Shown in pieces: positions 9,340 through 19,003 of a stretch of DNA of 64,000 bases. The notes beneath the pieces are model-generated. The model saw only the letters and a program-made list of their open reading frames with translations. It was not told where the DNA came from and made no database searches. The stretch's first letter is position 1. Each line of letters opens with the position of its first letter. The stretch lies in the NCBI RefSeq assembly GCF_017652985.1, contig NZ_JAGGDJ010000017.1:1-64000 (forward strand). The letters run 5' to 3'. This DNA is from Paenibacillus artemisiicola (lineage in GTDB: Bacteria; Bacillota; Bacilli; Paenibacillales; Paenibacillaceae). A program made the translations under genes and the position numbers.

Positions 9340-10318
9340 ATTGCTCCCGCTCATACAAAACGAGACGCTCAAGATCTGGAAGAAGAAGCGGTTTTTCGTC
9401 ATCGTGCTCGTGCTGCTGATCCTCATTCCGATCTTCACGTACGCGCAGCTTCGCATCGCCGAGACGAACAAGAAGAACTTCAAGGATTGGCGCAACCAGC
9501 TCGTGCAGCAAATCAGCGAATACCAGAACATGCTCTCGAGCGACCGGATCCCGGACGAATGGAAACGTTCGCGGCGGATCGCCGTGCAGCAGCTCCAATA
9601 TTACCTGGATCACGACGTCAACCCGAATTCCCCGGACGGCGTCACGTTCACCCGCAGTTTCCTGTCGAACGCGGTTACGCTGTTCTTCCCGCTGCTCGTG
9701 CTCGCGCTCGCTTCCGACCTCGTGTCGGGCGAACGCACGTCGGGCACCATCAAGATGCTGCTGACGCGGCCCGTGCGCCGATGGAAGATCCTGTTCAGCA
9801 AACTCGTGGCGCTCAGCCTCTACGTGTCATTGACCGTTGTGGTCAGCGCCGTTCTCTGTTATCTTATATCAGGCGCGGTATTCGGCTACGCTGGATGGGA
9901 CATGCCTGTGTTTACGGGTTTTGTCATTAACGGCTCCTCGGTGGAAAGCGGCTTCGTGCACGCGATTCCGCAATGGCTCTATTTGCTGATGGAGGCCGGG
10001 CTGATCTGGGTGTCGGCCATGACGGTGGCCTTGCTCGCGCTGATGGTGTCCGTGCTCGTGCGGAGCACGGCCGCGAGCATCGTGACGATGATGGCGGCCG
10101 TCATCTCCGGGACGATCTTATCGAACATGGCTTCCTCGTGGCACAGCGCGAAATTCATCTTCTCCGTCAATCTGCAGCTGACGGATTACCTGGCGGGCTC
10201 GCCGCCGCCGATCACGGGCATGACGCTCGGCTTCTCGCTTGTCATTTTGGCCTGCTGGGGGATCGCTTCCCTGGCCGTTTCGTTCTCCGTCTTTACGAAA
10301 CAGGACATCTTGAATTAG
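9332..10318 (+). CDS. ABC-2 family permease partner
   Basis: About 328 residues. It has one N-terminal membrane segment (KKRFFVIVLVLLILIPIF), a large extracytoplasmic loop, then a cluster of five hydrophobic segments from ~110, with the ABC-2 hallmark SGERTSGTIKMLLTRPVRR. The TTG at 9332 has GGAAGGTGA just upstream; GTG at 9323 is the alternative (331 residues). Either start overlaps the ATPase gene. Together with the ATPase it forms a putative exporter; the substrate is unknown. No convincing terminator follows before the repeats at 10455. Confidence 0.88.
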   Translation: MDRLLPLIQNETLKIWKKKRFFVIVLVLLILIPIFTYAQLRIAETNKKNFKDWRNQLVQQISEYQNMLSSDRIPDEWKRSRRIAVQQLQYYLDHDVNPNSPDGVTFTRSFLSNAVTLFFPLLVLALASDLVSGERTSGTIKMLLTRPVRRWKILFSKLVALSLYVSLTVVVSAVLCYLISGAVFGYAGWDMPVFTGFVINGSSVESGFVHAIPQWLYLLMEAGLIWVSAMTVALLALMVSVLVRSTAASIVTMMAAVISGTILSNMASSWHSAKFIFSVNLQLTDYLAGSPPPITGMTLGFSLVILACWGIASLAVSFSVFTKQDILN

Positions 10319-10454
10319 AATAGCTTGAAGCGAGCGGCGATCGGATGACGCAAGATTTCGAAGCGAATCGCGGGAACGGAGCAGGATTATATGGATTCCC
10401 CGATGAAGTTATATCGCAATTCTCCAAGCAGCATCGCAAGCAACGTAAGCAGAT

Positions 10455-10640
10455 GCTTCCGAAGCGGGTTTTTTGCTCGTAAAGAAGCGTTCCATGCAGT
10501 ATTGGGAAAAAACGAAGCCTAAGCTTCCGAAGCGAGTTAATTGCTCGCAAAGCAGCAACGCAAAGCAGCAACGCAATTAAATAAGCCTAAGCTTCCGAAG
10601 CAAGTTTTTTACTTACATTGAAGCGGGGCCAGGTAGCATG
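10455..10640. repeat. 68-bp-period direct repeats in the parE leader
   Basis: Three copies of GCTTCCGAAGCG(G/A)GTT...TTGCTCG-like sequence begin at 10455, 10523 and 10591, exactly 68 bp apart; the first two units both end in AAGCCTAA. Each copy carries the small dyad GCTTC-C-GAAGC and, in copy 2, CGAG...CTCG. Copy 2 also contains a doubled CGCAAAGCAGCAA. The gap 10319-10666 has no gene; the repeats lie directly upstream of the parE ribosome binding site. Confidence 0.8.
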
Positions 10641-10666
10641 CGTAAAAAACTTTTAGGAGGCTCTCT

Positions 10667-12640
10667 ATGACTGATCAGCTGGATCTGTTTGCGGGCGGGA
10701 ACAATACGGCAGCCGGCAACTACGACGCGGACGACATTCAGGTGCTGGAAGGGTTGACCGCCGTTCGCAAACGCCCTGGGATGTATATCGGGAGCACGAG
10801 CACCTCGGGTTTGCACCACCTCGTCTGGGAGATCGTCGACAACGCGGTGGACGAGCATTTGGCGAAATTTTGCAGCGCGATCGACGTCACGATCAACGGC
10901 GACGGCTCGGTCACGGTGCGCGACAACGGCCGGGGCATCCCGACCGGCATGCACAAGACCGGCATTCCGACGCCGCAGGTCGTCTTCACGATGCTGCACG
11001 CGGGCGGCAAGTTCGGCGGCGGGGGATACAAGAAATCCGGCGGCCTGCACGGCGTCGGCGCGTCCGTCACGAACGCGCTGTCGGAATGGCTGGAGGTCGA
11101 AATCTTCCGGGACGGCAAAATACATAAGCAGCGCTTCGAATATTGGGTCGACAAGAACGGCAAGGAGCATGTCGGCGAACCGGTGACCGGCCTCGAAATC
11201 ATCGGCAACACGAACCGGACCGGCACGAAAATCACGTTCAAGCCCGACGGCCGGGTCTTCCACGGCAATACGTCGATCAACTACGAGACGCTGTCGGAGC
11301 GGCTGCAGGAGATCGCGTTCCTCAATTCCGGCCTGAAGGTGAACGTGAAGGACAACCGCAGCGGCAAGGAAGAACAGTTTTATTACGAGGGCGGCGCGAG
11401 CCAGTTCGTGCAGTTTTTGAACGAGGACAAGACGGTGCTGCACGACGTCATCCATTTCGCCGGCGAGAAGGACGACATCGAGGTCGAGGTGGCGCTGCAG
11501 TATAACGACGGCTACACGGAAACGATGGCCTCCTTCGTCAACGCCATCCCGACGCGGGGCGGCGGCACGCACGAGACCGGCTTCAAAACGGCGTATACGC
11601 GCGTCATGAACGATTATGCCCGCAAGAACGGCCTGCTGAAGGAGAAGGACAAGAATCTCGACGGCAACGACTTGCGCGAAGGCATGATGGCCGTCATCAA
11701 CATCAAAATGGCGGACGTGGAATTCGTCGGCCAGACGAAGGACCAGCTCGGCAGCTCGTCGGCCCGCGGCGCCGTCGACGCGATCGTGTCCGAGAAAATG
11801 CAGGTCTTCCTCGAAGAAAACCCGCAGGTCGCCCAGCTGCTGCTGAAGAAAGCGGTGCAGGCGGCCAGAGCCCGCGAAGCGGCGCGCAAGGCGCGCGACG
11901 AAATCCGCAGCGGCAAGAAGAAGAGCGAAAGCTCCAACCTGAACGGCAAGCTCTCGCCGGCGCAGTCGAAGGACGTGTCGCGGACCGAGCTCTTCATCGT
12001 GGAAGGCGACTCCGCCGGCGGTTCCGCCAAGCAGGGCCGCGACTCCAAGTACCAGGCTATTCTCCCGCTCAAAGGCAAGCCGATGAACCCGGAGAAGGCG
12101 AAGCTGCTCGACATTCTCAAAAACGACGAATACAAGGCGGTCATCGCGGCGATCGGCGCCGGCATCGGGCCCGAGTTCGACGCGGAATCGTGTAATTATA
12201 GCAAAATCATCATTATGACCGACGCCGATACGGACGGCGCGCACATTCAAGTGCTGCTGCTGACGTTCTTCTACCGCTACATGAAGCCGTTGATCGACTC
12301 CGGGCGCGTCTTCATCGCCCAGCCGCCGCTCTACAAGATCACCCGCAAGTCCGGCAAGCTGGAGACGGTCCGCTACGCCTGGTCGGACGAGCAATTGCAG
12401 AACTACTTGAAGGAATTCGGCAAAAACTTCGAGCTGCAGCGGTACAAAGGACTCGGCGAAATGAACCCGGAGCAGCTGTGGGAGACGACGATGAACCAGG
12501 AATCCCGGACCTTGCTGCAGGTGCAGATCGAGGACGCCGCGAAGGCGGAACGCCGCGTCTCCACGCTGATGGGCGACAAGGTCGATCCGCGCAAGCGCTG
12601 GATCGTGGAGAACGTCGACTTTACGGAGTTTGAGGAATAA
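10667..12640 (+). CDS. parE: DNA topoisomerase IV subunit B
   Basis: A 657-residue GyrB/ParE ATPase subunit of topoisomerase IV, which decatenates replicated chromosomes. Visible blocks are the ATP-binding GHKL motifs ([31 protein letters not shown]), the transducer lysine region ([13 protein letters not shown]), and the TOPRIM domain ([23 protein letters not shown] and [10 protein letters not shown]), ending in the metal/DNA region [17 protein letters not shown]. Identified as ParE rather than GyrB by the direct downstream parC partner and the absence of recF or dnaN context. TTAGGAGG precedes the ATG. parC starts 20 bp later. Confidence 0.97.
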   Translation: MTDQLDLFAGGNNTAAGNYDADDIQVLEGLTAVRKRPGMYIGSTSTSGLHHLVWEIVDNAVDEHLAKFCSAIDVTINGDGSVTVRDNGRGIPTGMHKTGIPTPQVVFTMLHAGGKFGGGGYKKSGGLHGVGASVTNALSEWLEVEIFRDGKIHKQRFEYWVDKNGKEHVGEPVTGLEIIGNTNRTGTKITFKPDGRVFHGNTSINYETLSERLQEIAFLNSGLKVNVKDNRSGKEEQFYYEGGASQFVQFLNEDKTVLHDVIHFAGEKDDIEVEVALQYNDGYTETMASFVNAIPTRGGGTHETGFKTAYTRVMNDYARKNGLLKEKDKNLDGNDLREGMMAVINIKMADVEFVGQTKDQLGSSSARGAVDAIVSEKMQVFLEENPQVAQLLLKKAVQAARAREAARKARDEIRSGKKKSESSNLNGKLSPAQSKDVSRTELFIVEGDSAGGSAKQGRDSKYQAILPLKGKPMNPEKAKLLDILKNDEYKAVIAAIGAGIGPEFDAESCNYSKIIIMTDADTDGAHIQVLLLTFFYRYMKPLIDSGRVFIAQPPLYKITRKSGKLETVRYAWSDEQLQNYLKEFGKNFELQRYKGLGEMNPEQLWETTMNQESRTLLQVQIEDAAKAERRVSTLMGDKVDPRKRWIVENVDFTEFEE

Positions 12641-12660
12641 CCAATGAGGAGAGGTTCGGC

Positions 12661-15129
12661 ATGAGTACGCTCGAACAGTTTTTACCGGCGTTTCTGGAAG
12701 AGGTCGTCGGCGACCGCTTCGGACGCTATTCCAAATACATCATTCAGGACCGCGCGATTCCCGACGTCCGCGACGGGCTGAAGCCGGTGCAGCGGCGGAT
12801 CCTGTACGCCATGTACGACGCGGGCAACACGCCGGACAAGGGCTACCGCAAGTCGGCCAAAACGGTCGGCGACGTCATGGGCAACTACCACCCGCACGGC
12901 GACTCGTCGATCTACGAGGGCATGGTGCGCATGGCGCAGCCGTGGAAGATGGCCCATCCGCTCATCGACGGCCACGGCAACTGGGGTTCGATCGACGACG
13001 ACCCGGCCGCGGCGATGCGGTATACGGAGGCGCGCCTGTCGCCGATCGCGATGGAGCTGCTGCGCGACATCGAGAAGCGGACGGTGCTGTTCAAGGATAA
13101 TTTCGACAACACGACGAAGGAACCGGTCGTGCTGCCGTCCCGTTACCCGAACCTGCTGGTCAACGGCGTCAGCGGCATTTCGTCCGGCTTCGCGACGGAA
13201 ATTCCGCCGCATAACCTGCGGGAAGTCATTAACGCGTGCATGGCCATGATGGACCGGCCGGACATCGAGCTGGCGCAGCTCATGACGATCGTGAAGGGAC
13301 CGGATTTCCCGACCGGCGGCCTGATCATGGGCGAGGACGGCATCCGCGACGCGTACCAGACCGGCAAGGGCCGCATTTACCACCGGTCCAAGACGGAGAT
13401 CGAAGAGCTCAAAGGCGGACGCCAGCAGATCGTCATTACCGAGATTCCGTTCCAGGTCGTCAAATCCCGGCTCGTCACCGCGATGGAGAACATCCGGATC
13501 GAGAAGCGGGTGGAAGGCATCGCGGAGGTGCGCGACGAGAGCGGGCGGGGCGGTCTTCGCATCGTCGTGGAGCTGAAGAAGGAAGCCGACGCGCAGGGGA
13601 TTCTGGCGTACCTGCTGAAGAAGACCGACCTGCAGGTCGCGTACAACTTCAACATGGTCGCGATCGTCAACAAGACGCCGCAGCAGCTGGGCCTCAAGGC
13701 GATGCTGAGCGCGTACATCGATCACCAGAAGGAAGTCGTCACGTTCCGTTCGCGCTACGAGCTCGAGAAGGCGGAGGACCGCGCGCACGTGCTGGAAGGA
13801 TTGGCCAAGGCGCTCAACCTGCTGGACGAGGTCATCGCCACGATCAAGGCGTCGAAGAACCGCCAGGACGCGCAGAACAACCTGGTCGCCAAGTTCGCGT
13901 TCTCGGAGCGCCAGGCGGACGCTATTCTGACGCTGCAATTGTACCGTCTGACCAACCTCGAGATCACGTCGATCGAGAAAGAGCTGAAGGACATCCAGAA
14001 GCGGATCGCGTACCTGCGTTCGATTCTCGACAGCGAGAAGAAGCTGCTCGGCGTCATCAAGGACGAGCTGACGGAAATCCGCGAGAAGTACGGCATCGAC
14101 CGCCGCTCCGACATTCGGGGCGAAGTGGAGGAGCTCAAGGTCAACCTGGAGGTCATCGTCGCGGCGGAGGACGTGTTCGTGACGCTCAGCCAGGACGGCT
14201 ATATCAAGCGGACGTCGAAGCTGTCGTTCACCCGTTCGGGCGGGGAGCTGGCGAGCGCCGGCGTGAAAGAAGGCGACGTCATTCGCACGCTGCTCGACGT
14301 GAACACGATCGACCAGCTGCTGCTCTTCACCCGCAAGGGGCAGTACTACCAGCTGCCGGTTCATCTCATTCCGGAGTTCAAATGGAAGGATACCGGCACC
14401 GCCGTCGTGAACGTCGTGCCGATGCCGAAGGACGACAGCATCGTCAGCATCGTGCCGGTGAAGGATTTCGACGCGCCGGGACGCTCGCTCGTCTTCGTGA
14501 CGAAGCGCGGGCAGGTGAAGCGGTCCGAACTGAAGGATTACAAATCGTCGCGTTCGACCGCGATCGCCGCCGTCAAAGTCGCCGAAGGCGACGACGTGCT
14601 GCGCGTCCTGCCGAGCGATAACGGCAAAGAAGTGCTGCTCATCACGAAGGGCGGCATGAGCATCCGCTTCGCGGAAACCGAAGTGAACACGATGGGCCGC
14701 GTCGCGGCCGGCGTCCGCGGCATCGCGCTGCGCGAGGACGACGAAGTCGTCGCCGCGGAGCTCGTCGGCGGGGACGAGGGCGAAGTGCTCGTCCTGACGG
14801 ATCTCGGCTACGGCAAGCGCTCGCTGCTGCTGGACTATCCGGTGCAAGGCCGGGGCGGCAAAGGCGTGGCGACCTTCGAATTCAAAGAAGGCAAGCGCGT
14901 CCGCCCGAACGGCGAACGGCTCGTCGGCGGCCTGCACTGCAAGGAAGCGAAGGAGCTTGTCCTGCTGACGGCTTCGGGCGCCGCCATGGCGGTCTCGACC
15001 GAGAAGGCGCCGATCGAGGACCGCAGATCGACCGGCCGCTCGCTCGTGCCGGTCGATAAGAAAGACGGCCTCGTCACGGCGTTCGTCCGCGCGGATCTGC
15101 AGCAGCAGCCGGATCAATCGAACGGCTGA
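12661..15129 (+). CDS. parC: DNA topoisomerase IV subunit A
   Basis: An 822-residue cleavage-reunion subunit. The N-terminal winged-helix domain includes [20 protein letters not shown] and the quinolone-resistance region [11 protein letters not shown] with wild-type-like Ser; the catalytic tyrosine lies in [11 protein letters not shown] (~121). A coiled tower region follows, then a C-terminal beta-pinwheel with repeated blades ending near residue 800. The GyrA-box QRRGGKG is not seen; QGRGGKG occurs in a blade. Co-transcribed with parE. A hairpin with a T run at 15178 is its probable terminator. Confidence 0.97.
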   Translation: MSTLEQFLPAFLEEVVGDRFGRYSKYIIQDRAIPDVRDGLKPVQRRILYAMYDAGNTPDKGYRKSAKTVGDVMGNYHPHGDSSIYEGMVRMAQPWKMAHPLIDGHGNWGSIDDDPAAAMRYTEARLSPIAMELLRDIEKRTVLFKDNFDNTTKEPVVLPSRYPNLLVNGVSGISSGFATEIPPHNLREVINACMAMMDRPDIELAQLMTIVKGPDFPTGGLIMGEDGIRDAYQTGKGRIYHRSKTEIEELKGGRQQIVITEIPFQVVKSRLVTAMENIRIEKRVEGIAEVRDESGRGGLRIVVELKKEADAQGILAYLLKKTDLQVAYNFNMVAIVNKTPQQLGLKAMLSAYIDHQKEVVTFRSRYELEKAEDRAHVLEGLAKALNLLDEVIATIKASKNRQDAQNNLVAKFAFSERQADAILTLQLYRLTNLEITSIEKELKDIQKRIAYLRSILDSEKKLLGVIKDELTEIREKYGIDRRSDIRGEVEELKVNLEVIVAAEDVFVTLSQDGYIKRTSKLSFTRSGGELASAGVKEGDVIRTLLDVNTIDQLLLFTRKGQYYQLPVHLIPEFKWKDTGTAVVNVVPMPKDDSIVSIVPVKDFDAPGRSLVFVTKRGQVKRSELKDYKSSRSTAIAAVKVAEGDDVLRVLPSDNGKEVLLITKGGMSIRFAETEVNTMGRVAAGVRGIALREDDEVVAAELVGGDEGEVLVLTDLGYGKRSLLLDYPVQGRGGKGVATFEFKEGKRVRPNGERLVGGLHCKEAKELVLLTASGAAMAVSTEKAPIEDRRSTGRSLVPVDKKDGLVTAFVRADLQQQPDQSNG

Positions 15130-15281
15130 TGCGGGGATTCCCGCTGTTCGAGCATCGCCACCATCATTTCCAGCACAACCCACAATGGAGCCGGCTCGTC
15201 GAGCCGGTCAAGCCATTGCGGGTCTTTTTGTATGCCGAGCCGGCTGAGTTTGCGCAGCAATTCCAGCTTGCGTTCCTCCAT
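15114..15281 (-). CDS. Small hypothetical protein (55 aa), antisense to the parC end
   Basis: A leftward frame too short for most gene callers encodes 55 residues beginning [17 protein letters not shown] and ending QPFD. It has AGGAG 11 nt before the ATG at 15281, a mostly helical amphipathic sequence with a WLDRL...[13 protein letters not shown] core, and no Cys or obvious signal. The last 16 bases overlap parC tail to tail, and the parC terminator hairpin lies inside the frame. Function unknown. The codon pattern resembles a real gene, but it could be a chance frame. Confidence 0.5.
   Translation of the reverse strand: MEERKLELLRKLSRLGIQKDPQWLDRLDEPAPLWVVLEMMVAMLEQRESPHQPFD
15178..15229 (+). 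terminator. Terminator of parE-parC
   Basis: The stem ACCC-A-CAATGG pairs with CCATTG-C-GGGT around an inner CCGGCTC/GAGCCGG stem and is followed by CTTTTT. Confidence 0.7.
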
Positions 15282-15392
15282 ATCCGTTCACGCTCCTGAT
15301 CGAATTTCGAGCCGGTACAACAGCCTATATCTTCAATCTATGTCTAACGGTGTCAAATGGTTCTCTTTTATCGCGATTAAGGGGACAAAATA

Positions 15393-15436
15393 TTAACTGC
15401 GTTAACCTTAAATTCGACATCGGCGCATGGTATAAT
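15393..15436 (+). promoter_or_regulatory. Palindromic operator and -10 for the marR gene
   Basis: A perfect dyad TTAAC-TGC-GTTAA at 15393-15405 lies about 25 bp upstream of TATAAT at 15431-15436. Its position fits an autorepressor site for the MarR protein. No good -35 hexamer is seen. Confidence 0.45.
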
Positions 15437-15470
15437 GAGGTATAAGCCTAATTCGGACAGAAAGCAGGTG

Positions 15471-15884
15471 ATGGTCATCGTTTCTACGGAATTCGCCCGA
15501 CTGTGGATGAAGATGACGAAGGAATGGAAGACGCATCTGGAGGATGAGCTGGCGCCGAACCTGACGGAGGGACAGCTGGTCGTGCTGGAGCTCATGCTGC
15601 AGCACCAGCCGATGAAGCCGTCGGACTTGCTCGGCTACTTGGAGACGACCCCGGCGGCGATCACGACGCTGCTCGACCGGATGGAGCGCGGCGGCCTCGT
15701 CGTGCGCAACCGCGACGAGAGCGACCGGCGGATCGTTTGGGTTACCTTGACCGAGAAAGGGAAAGAGGAAGCCGCGCGCGGCGTCGGGATCCGCGACGCC
15801 TACATCAGCGAGGCGCTCGACCGGATATCGCTTCATAATCAGCAGCTGCTCGTGTATTTGCTCGGCAAAGTCGCGAACGCGTAA
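15471..15884 (+). CDS. MarR-family transcriptional regulator
   Basis: A 137-residue winged-helix regulator: a dimerising helix, then LTEGQLVVLELML, the recognition segment KPSDLLGYLETTPAAITTLLDRMERGGLV and the wing RDESDRRIVWVTLTEKG, all classic MarR motifs. The length is typical. The start is uncertain: ATG at 15435 (149 aa) overlaps a TATAAT and would give a leaderless transcript, while the ATG at 15471 directly abuts an AGGTG. No target gene lies next to it except the convergent capA operon, so it may mainly regulate itself or distant genes. Confidence 0.9.
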   Translation: MVIVSTEFARLWMKMTKEWKTHLEDELAPNLTEGQLVVLELMLQHQPMKPSDLLGYLETTPAAITTLLDRMERGGLVVRNRDESDRRIVWVTLTEKGKEEAARGVGIRDAYISEALDRISLHNQQLLVYLLGKVANA

Positions 15885-15905
15885 CCTAACCTGCCCGTAA
15901 CGCCA

Positions 15906-15943
15906 AACCGCCCCTTCCGTTCAACCGAACGGAAGGGGCGGTT
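15906..15943. terminator. Convergent hairpin between marR and the CapA gene
   Basis: Seventeen perfect base pairs (AACCGCCCCTTCCGTTC with its complement) enclose a four-base loop. T runs are short on either side, so it may act in both directions. Confidence 0.6.
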
Positions 15944-15952
15944 CATGTTGGC

Positions 15953-17380
15953 TCAGGGGCTTGCTTGCAGCTCGACGGGCACGCTGCGCATGGCGTCGAT
16001 GCGCTTCGTTACCTGCGCGTACGTGCTCTTGAGGGCGGCATAATCGGCGGCGCTCAAGTCCTTCAGCGATTTGGCGGCCAGGACGTCCGCGAGGGGCACG
16101 ACCTCGTAATGGCCGACGCCCTTGACCGATGTACGGTGCACCCAGGTCGGAATCGCCTTCACGTCGCCGATCGTCGTGACGCCATGTTCCTTGTGGATCC
16201 GGACCTTGTAGATGACGCCGTAGTCCTTGGTGTCGCCGCGCTGATTGGAGATGAAGTTGCCCATGGAATAAATGATGAGGCCCTTGCGGACGGAGCCGCC
16301 GGGCTGCGACACTTCGGCGAATTCGTAGGGCTGCACGACATGCGGGTGGGAGCCGGCGATGATGTCGGCCCCGGCGGCGACGAGGTCGCGCGCGAGCTTC
16401 TTCTGCGCGTCGTTCGGCGTCGTCTGGTATTCGATGCCGAAGTGCAGGGCGACGGCGACGAAGTCCGCGCCGGCCGCCTTCAGCCGGCCGATGTCGCGGA
16501 TCATCGCCTGCTCGTCGATGAGCGAGACGGCGTACGGCTGATCCGCCGGCAGCGGAATGCCGTTCGTGCCGTACGTATACGCGAGCAGGCCCATCGCGAT
16601 GCCGTTCGCCTTCACGATCGTCAGCTTGACGGCTTCGGCTTGGGAGCGGGCGGTTCCTTTCGTGGCGAAGCCGAGCTTCTGCAGCTTCGCGAGCGTCATG
16701 GCGATGCCTTGAACGCCGCGGTCCATCGCATGGTTGTTGGCGTTCGTCACCGCCGTGAAGCCGGCGTACCGGAGGGCGTCGGCCAGCTCGGGCGGCGCGT
16801 TGAAGCGGGGATAGCCGGACAGGCCGAGCGGCTTGCCCGCGACCGGCGTCTCCAAATTCGCGAGCGTCCAGTCGCCCTGCTCCAGGATCGGCTTCACCGG
16901 GGCGAAGAACGGCTTGAAATCATACCGTCCCGTCTTCGCGTCGTAGGCGCCGGGAAGCTGCGGCATATGCATCATCACGTCGCCGACGGCGATCCAGGTC
17001 GCGTCGCGGATCCCGTTGCCGGCGGGCGGCGGCGCTTCTCCGGCAGGCTGGCCGCCGCCATGACCGTCGCCTTCTCCGGCAGACTGCCCGGCGCCATCGC
17101 CGCCGCTTTGGCCGGCGTCCGCGGAGCCGTTGCCGGCCGCGCCGCCGCCGCCGGGCTGCCCGTTCCCCGGCTGGCCGGCATTCGGCTCGCCCGGGTTCGG
17201 ATCGGCTCCGCCGCCCGAGCCGTCCGGGGCCGGCTCGCCGGCCGGCGGCTTCGACGCGTCCGCGGCCGGGTCGGGCTTCGCGGGCTCGTGCTTCGGCGGC
17301 GTCGCGCAGCCGCCGGCGAGCAGGAGCGCGAGCAAGGCGAGGACGGGCCAGCGGAAGCGCGCCGCGGCGCCGCGGTTCAT
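15953..17380 (-). CDS. CapA-family metallophosphatase-like lipoprotein
   Basis: A 475-residue lipoprotein: signal peptide with lipobox LAGGC (~20-26), a ~110-residue Gly/Pro/Asp/Ala-rich linker, then a CapA/PgsA-type domain with calcineurin-like fold motifs WIAVGDVMMH, ANLETPVAG, NANNHAMDRG, VALHFGIEY and GSHPHVVQ. CapA proteins are required for poly-gamma-glutamate capsule or related polymer anchoring, but many stand-alone homologues have unknown roles. The start at 17380 has GAAGGAGG upstream and overlaps the rluA stop by 4 nt. An upstream in-frame extension is only the rluA antisense frame. Last gene of a four-gene leftward operon. No other capsule genes are nearby. Confidence 0.88.
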   Translation of the reverse strand: MNRGAAARFRWPVLALLALLLAGGCATPPKHEPAKPDPAADASKPPAGEPAPDGSGGGADPNPGEPNAGQPGNGQPGGGGAAGNGSADAGQSGGDGAGQSAGEGDGHGGGQPAGEAPPPAGNGIRDATWIAVGDVMMHMPQLPGAYDAKTGRYDFKPFFAPVKPILEQGDWTLANLETPVAGKPLGLSGYPRFNAPPELADALRYAGFTAVTNANNHAMDRGVQGIAMTLAKLQKLGFATKGTARSQAEAVKLTIVKANGIAMGLLAYTYGTNGIPLPADQPYAVSLIDEQAMIRDIGRLKAAGADFVAVALHFGIEYQTTPNDAQKKLARDLVAAGADIIAGSHPHVVQPYEFAEVSQPGGSVRKGLIIYSMGNFISNQRGDTKDYGVIYKVRIHKEHGVTTIGDVKAIPTWVHRTSVKGVGHYEVVPLADVLAAKSLKDLSAADYAALKSTYAQVTKRIDAMRSVPVELQASP

Positions 17381-18135
17381 CGGCCGCCGCCTCCTTCGGG
17401 TCCGAGGAGGGCGAGCGCTGTGGCGTAATCCTCCTCCGCGAAGCGGGTCCACGGCTCGGCCGCCGGCGGCCGAGCCACGATCGTCAGCCATTCCTTGGTG
17501 ACGGGATGGGCCACGCCGACGGACGTCGACCAGAGCGCGATGTCCTGCTCGCCCTGCACGGGGGGCGCGCCGTACTTGCGGTCGAAGACGAGCGGGCAGC
17601 CGATGGCGGACAGCTGCGCCCGGATCTGATGCGAGCGGCCCGTCAGCAGCTTGACCGCGATCAGCGAATACGGGCCTTTCCGGGCGGCGACGGCGTAATC
17701 GAGCACCGCCTCCTTGGCGTCCGCGAGCGGCTTGTCGTGGACGGTCACGACGTTTCGCGCGGCGTCCTTGCGCAGGTAATGCTTCAGGCGGCCGGAAAGG
17801 GCCGCGGGAGCGCCGTGCGCGACGGCGAGGTATAACTTGTCGAAACTGCGGCTGCGAACGGCCTCCGAGAGCCTGGAGGCCGCCTTGGACGTCTTCGCGA
17901 ACAGCATGGCCCCGCCGACGGGCCGGTCCAGACGATGGACAAGCCCGACATATACGTTGCCGGGCTTGTCGTATCGGTTCTTCAAATCCTGCTTCAGCAA
18001 GGTGACCATGTCGGCCTCGCCGGTCTCGTCGGCTTGCGACAGGATGCCGGGCGGCTTGACGACGGCGAGCAGGTGGTTGTCCTCGTACAGCACGGGCAGC
18101 AGGGGGGCGGGCGTCGTCCCGCCGTTGCCGCTCAT
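17377..18135 (-). CDS. RluA-family pseudouridine synthase
   Basis: A 252-residue enzyme converting a uridine in rRNA or tRNA to pseudouridine. The catalytic motif HRLDRPVGG contains the nucleophilic Asp; flanking family blocks are VVKPPGILSQ, FAKTSKAASRLSEA, KLYLAVAHG and the C-terminal LLTGRSHQIRAQLS. There is no S4 domain, so it belongs to the shorter YhcT/RluA-type subgroup and its target site cannot be assigned. GGGAGGG precedes the ATG. Only one base separates the start from the upstream methyltransferase stop, and the end overlaps capA, indicating translational coupling. Confidence 0.92.
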   Translation of the reverse strand: MSGNGGTTPAPLLPVLYEDNHLLAVVKPPGILSQADETGEADMVTLLKQDLKNRYDKPGNVYVGLVHRLDRPVGGAMLFAKTSKAASRLSEAVRSRSFDKLYLAVAHGAPAALSGRLKHYLRKDAARNVVTVHDKPLADAKEAVLDYAVAARKGPYSLIAVKLLTGRSHQIRAQLSAIGCPLVFDRKYGAPPVQGEQDIALWSTSVGVAHPVTKEWLTIVARPPAAEPWTRFAEEDYATALALLGPEGGGGR

Positions 18136-18136
18136 G

Positions 18137-19003
18137 CTAGCGGCCCTCCCAGCGTCCCAGAATGCCGCAGGGCAGCGTCAGTCCCGTCGCCGTGATCGGA
18201 ATGCCGATCTCGCCGCTGTGGATCGATCCCTCGAACTTGCGGCCGACCGTCAGGTGCAGCATGTTGTGCAGCACGGTCGGGGAGAGCCCCGTCGTGTAGG
18301 AATTGACGAGCACGAACAGCGGATTCTCGGACAGGATCGTCGTGCAGAACTCGAGGAACGGATACAGGTTCTGCTCCAGCTTCCACATTTCGCCGTTCGG
18401 CCCGCGCCCGTAGGACGGCGGGTCCATGATGATGGCGTCGTACTTCTTGCCGCGGCGCTCCTCGCGCTGGACGAATTTGAACACGTCGTCCGTGATGTAG
18501 CGGATCGGCGCGGTGGCGAGGCCGGACAGCTCGGCGTTTTCCTTCGCCCACTGCACCATGCCCTTGGCGGCGTCGACATGGCATACTTCCGCGCCTGCGG
18601 CCGCCGCGGCGACCGTCGCGCCGCCCGTGTAGGCGAACAGGTTCAGCACCCGGATCGGCCGGCCGGCGGAGCGGATCTTGTCCATCATCCACGTCCAGTT
18701 GACGGCCTGTTCCGGGAACAGGCCGGTATGCTTGAAGTTGGTCGGACGGATGTGGAACCGCAGCTCGCCGTACGAGATCGCCCAGCGGTCCGGCATCTTC
18801 GTGCGGAACTCCCATTCGCCGCCTCCGGAGGAGCTGCGGTGATAGTGGCCGTCGGCCGTCTTCCAGCGGCCCGTCTCGTTCGCGATCGGCCAGATGACCT
18901 GCGGGTCGGGCCGGCGGAGGACGTAGGACCCCCAGCGTTCCAGTTTTTCGCCGTTGCCGGTGTCGAGCAGTTCGTAATCTTTCCATAAATCGGCTTTATA
19001 CAT
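18137..19003 (-). CDS. Class I SAM-dependent (rRNA-type) methyltransferase
   Basis: A 288-residue Rossmann-fold methyltransferase of the RlmI/RlmK-like (COG1092) group. It shows the SAM-binding stretch VLNLFAYTGGATVAAAAAGA, acidic VCHVDAAKGMVQWAKEN, and catalytic-loop-type DPPSYGRG. The N-terminal ~100 residues replace the PUA domain of RlmI with a short beta region (GSYVLRRPDPQVIWP). Target nucleotide unknown. GGAAGGAAG precedes the ATG, and the start overlaps the response regulator stop by 8 nt. The neighbouring pseudouridine synthase suggests an RNA-modification pair. Confidence 0.9.
   Translation of the reverse strand: MYKADLWKDYELLDTGNGEKLERWGSYVLRRPDPQVIWPIANETGRWKTADGHYHRSSSGGGEWEFRTKMPDRWAISYGELRFHIRPTNFKHTGLFPEQAVNWTWMMDKIRSAGRPIRVLNLFAYTGGATVAAAAAGAEVCHVDAAKGMVQWAKENAELSGLATAPIRYITDDVFKFVQREERRGKKYDAIIMDPPSYGRGPNGEMWKLEQNLYPFLEFCTTILSENPLFVLVNSYTTGLSPTVLHNMLHLTVGRKFEGSIHSGEIGIPITATGLTLPCGILGRWEGR

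Noticed and set aside
12682-15183. 833-codon open frame antisense to parC
   Set aside because: Its translation is Arg/Asp/Leu-rich low-complexity sequence mirroring a GC-rich real gene; it has no domain or ribosome binding site. Many other long antisense frames in 1-33 kb are of the same kind.
15906-15943. 17-bp perfect inverted repeat as a mobile-element end
   Set aside because: It lies alone between convergent genes with a four-base loop, which fits a terminator better; no transposase or direct target repeat is present.
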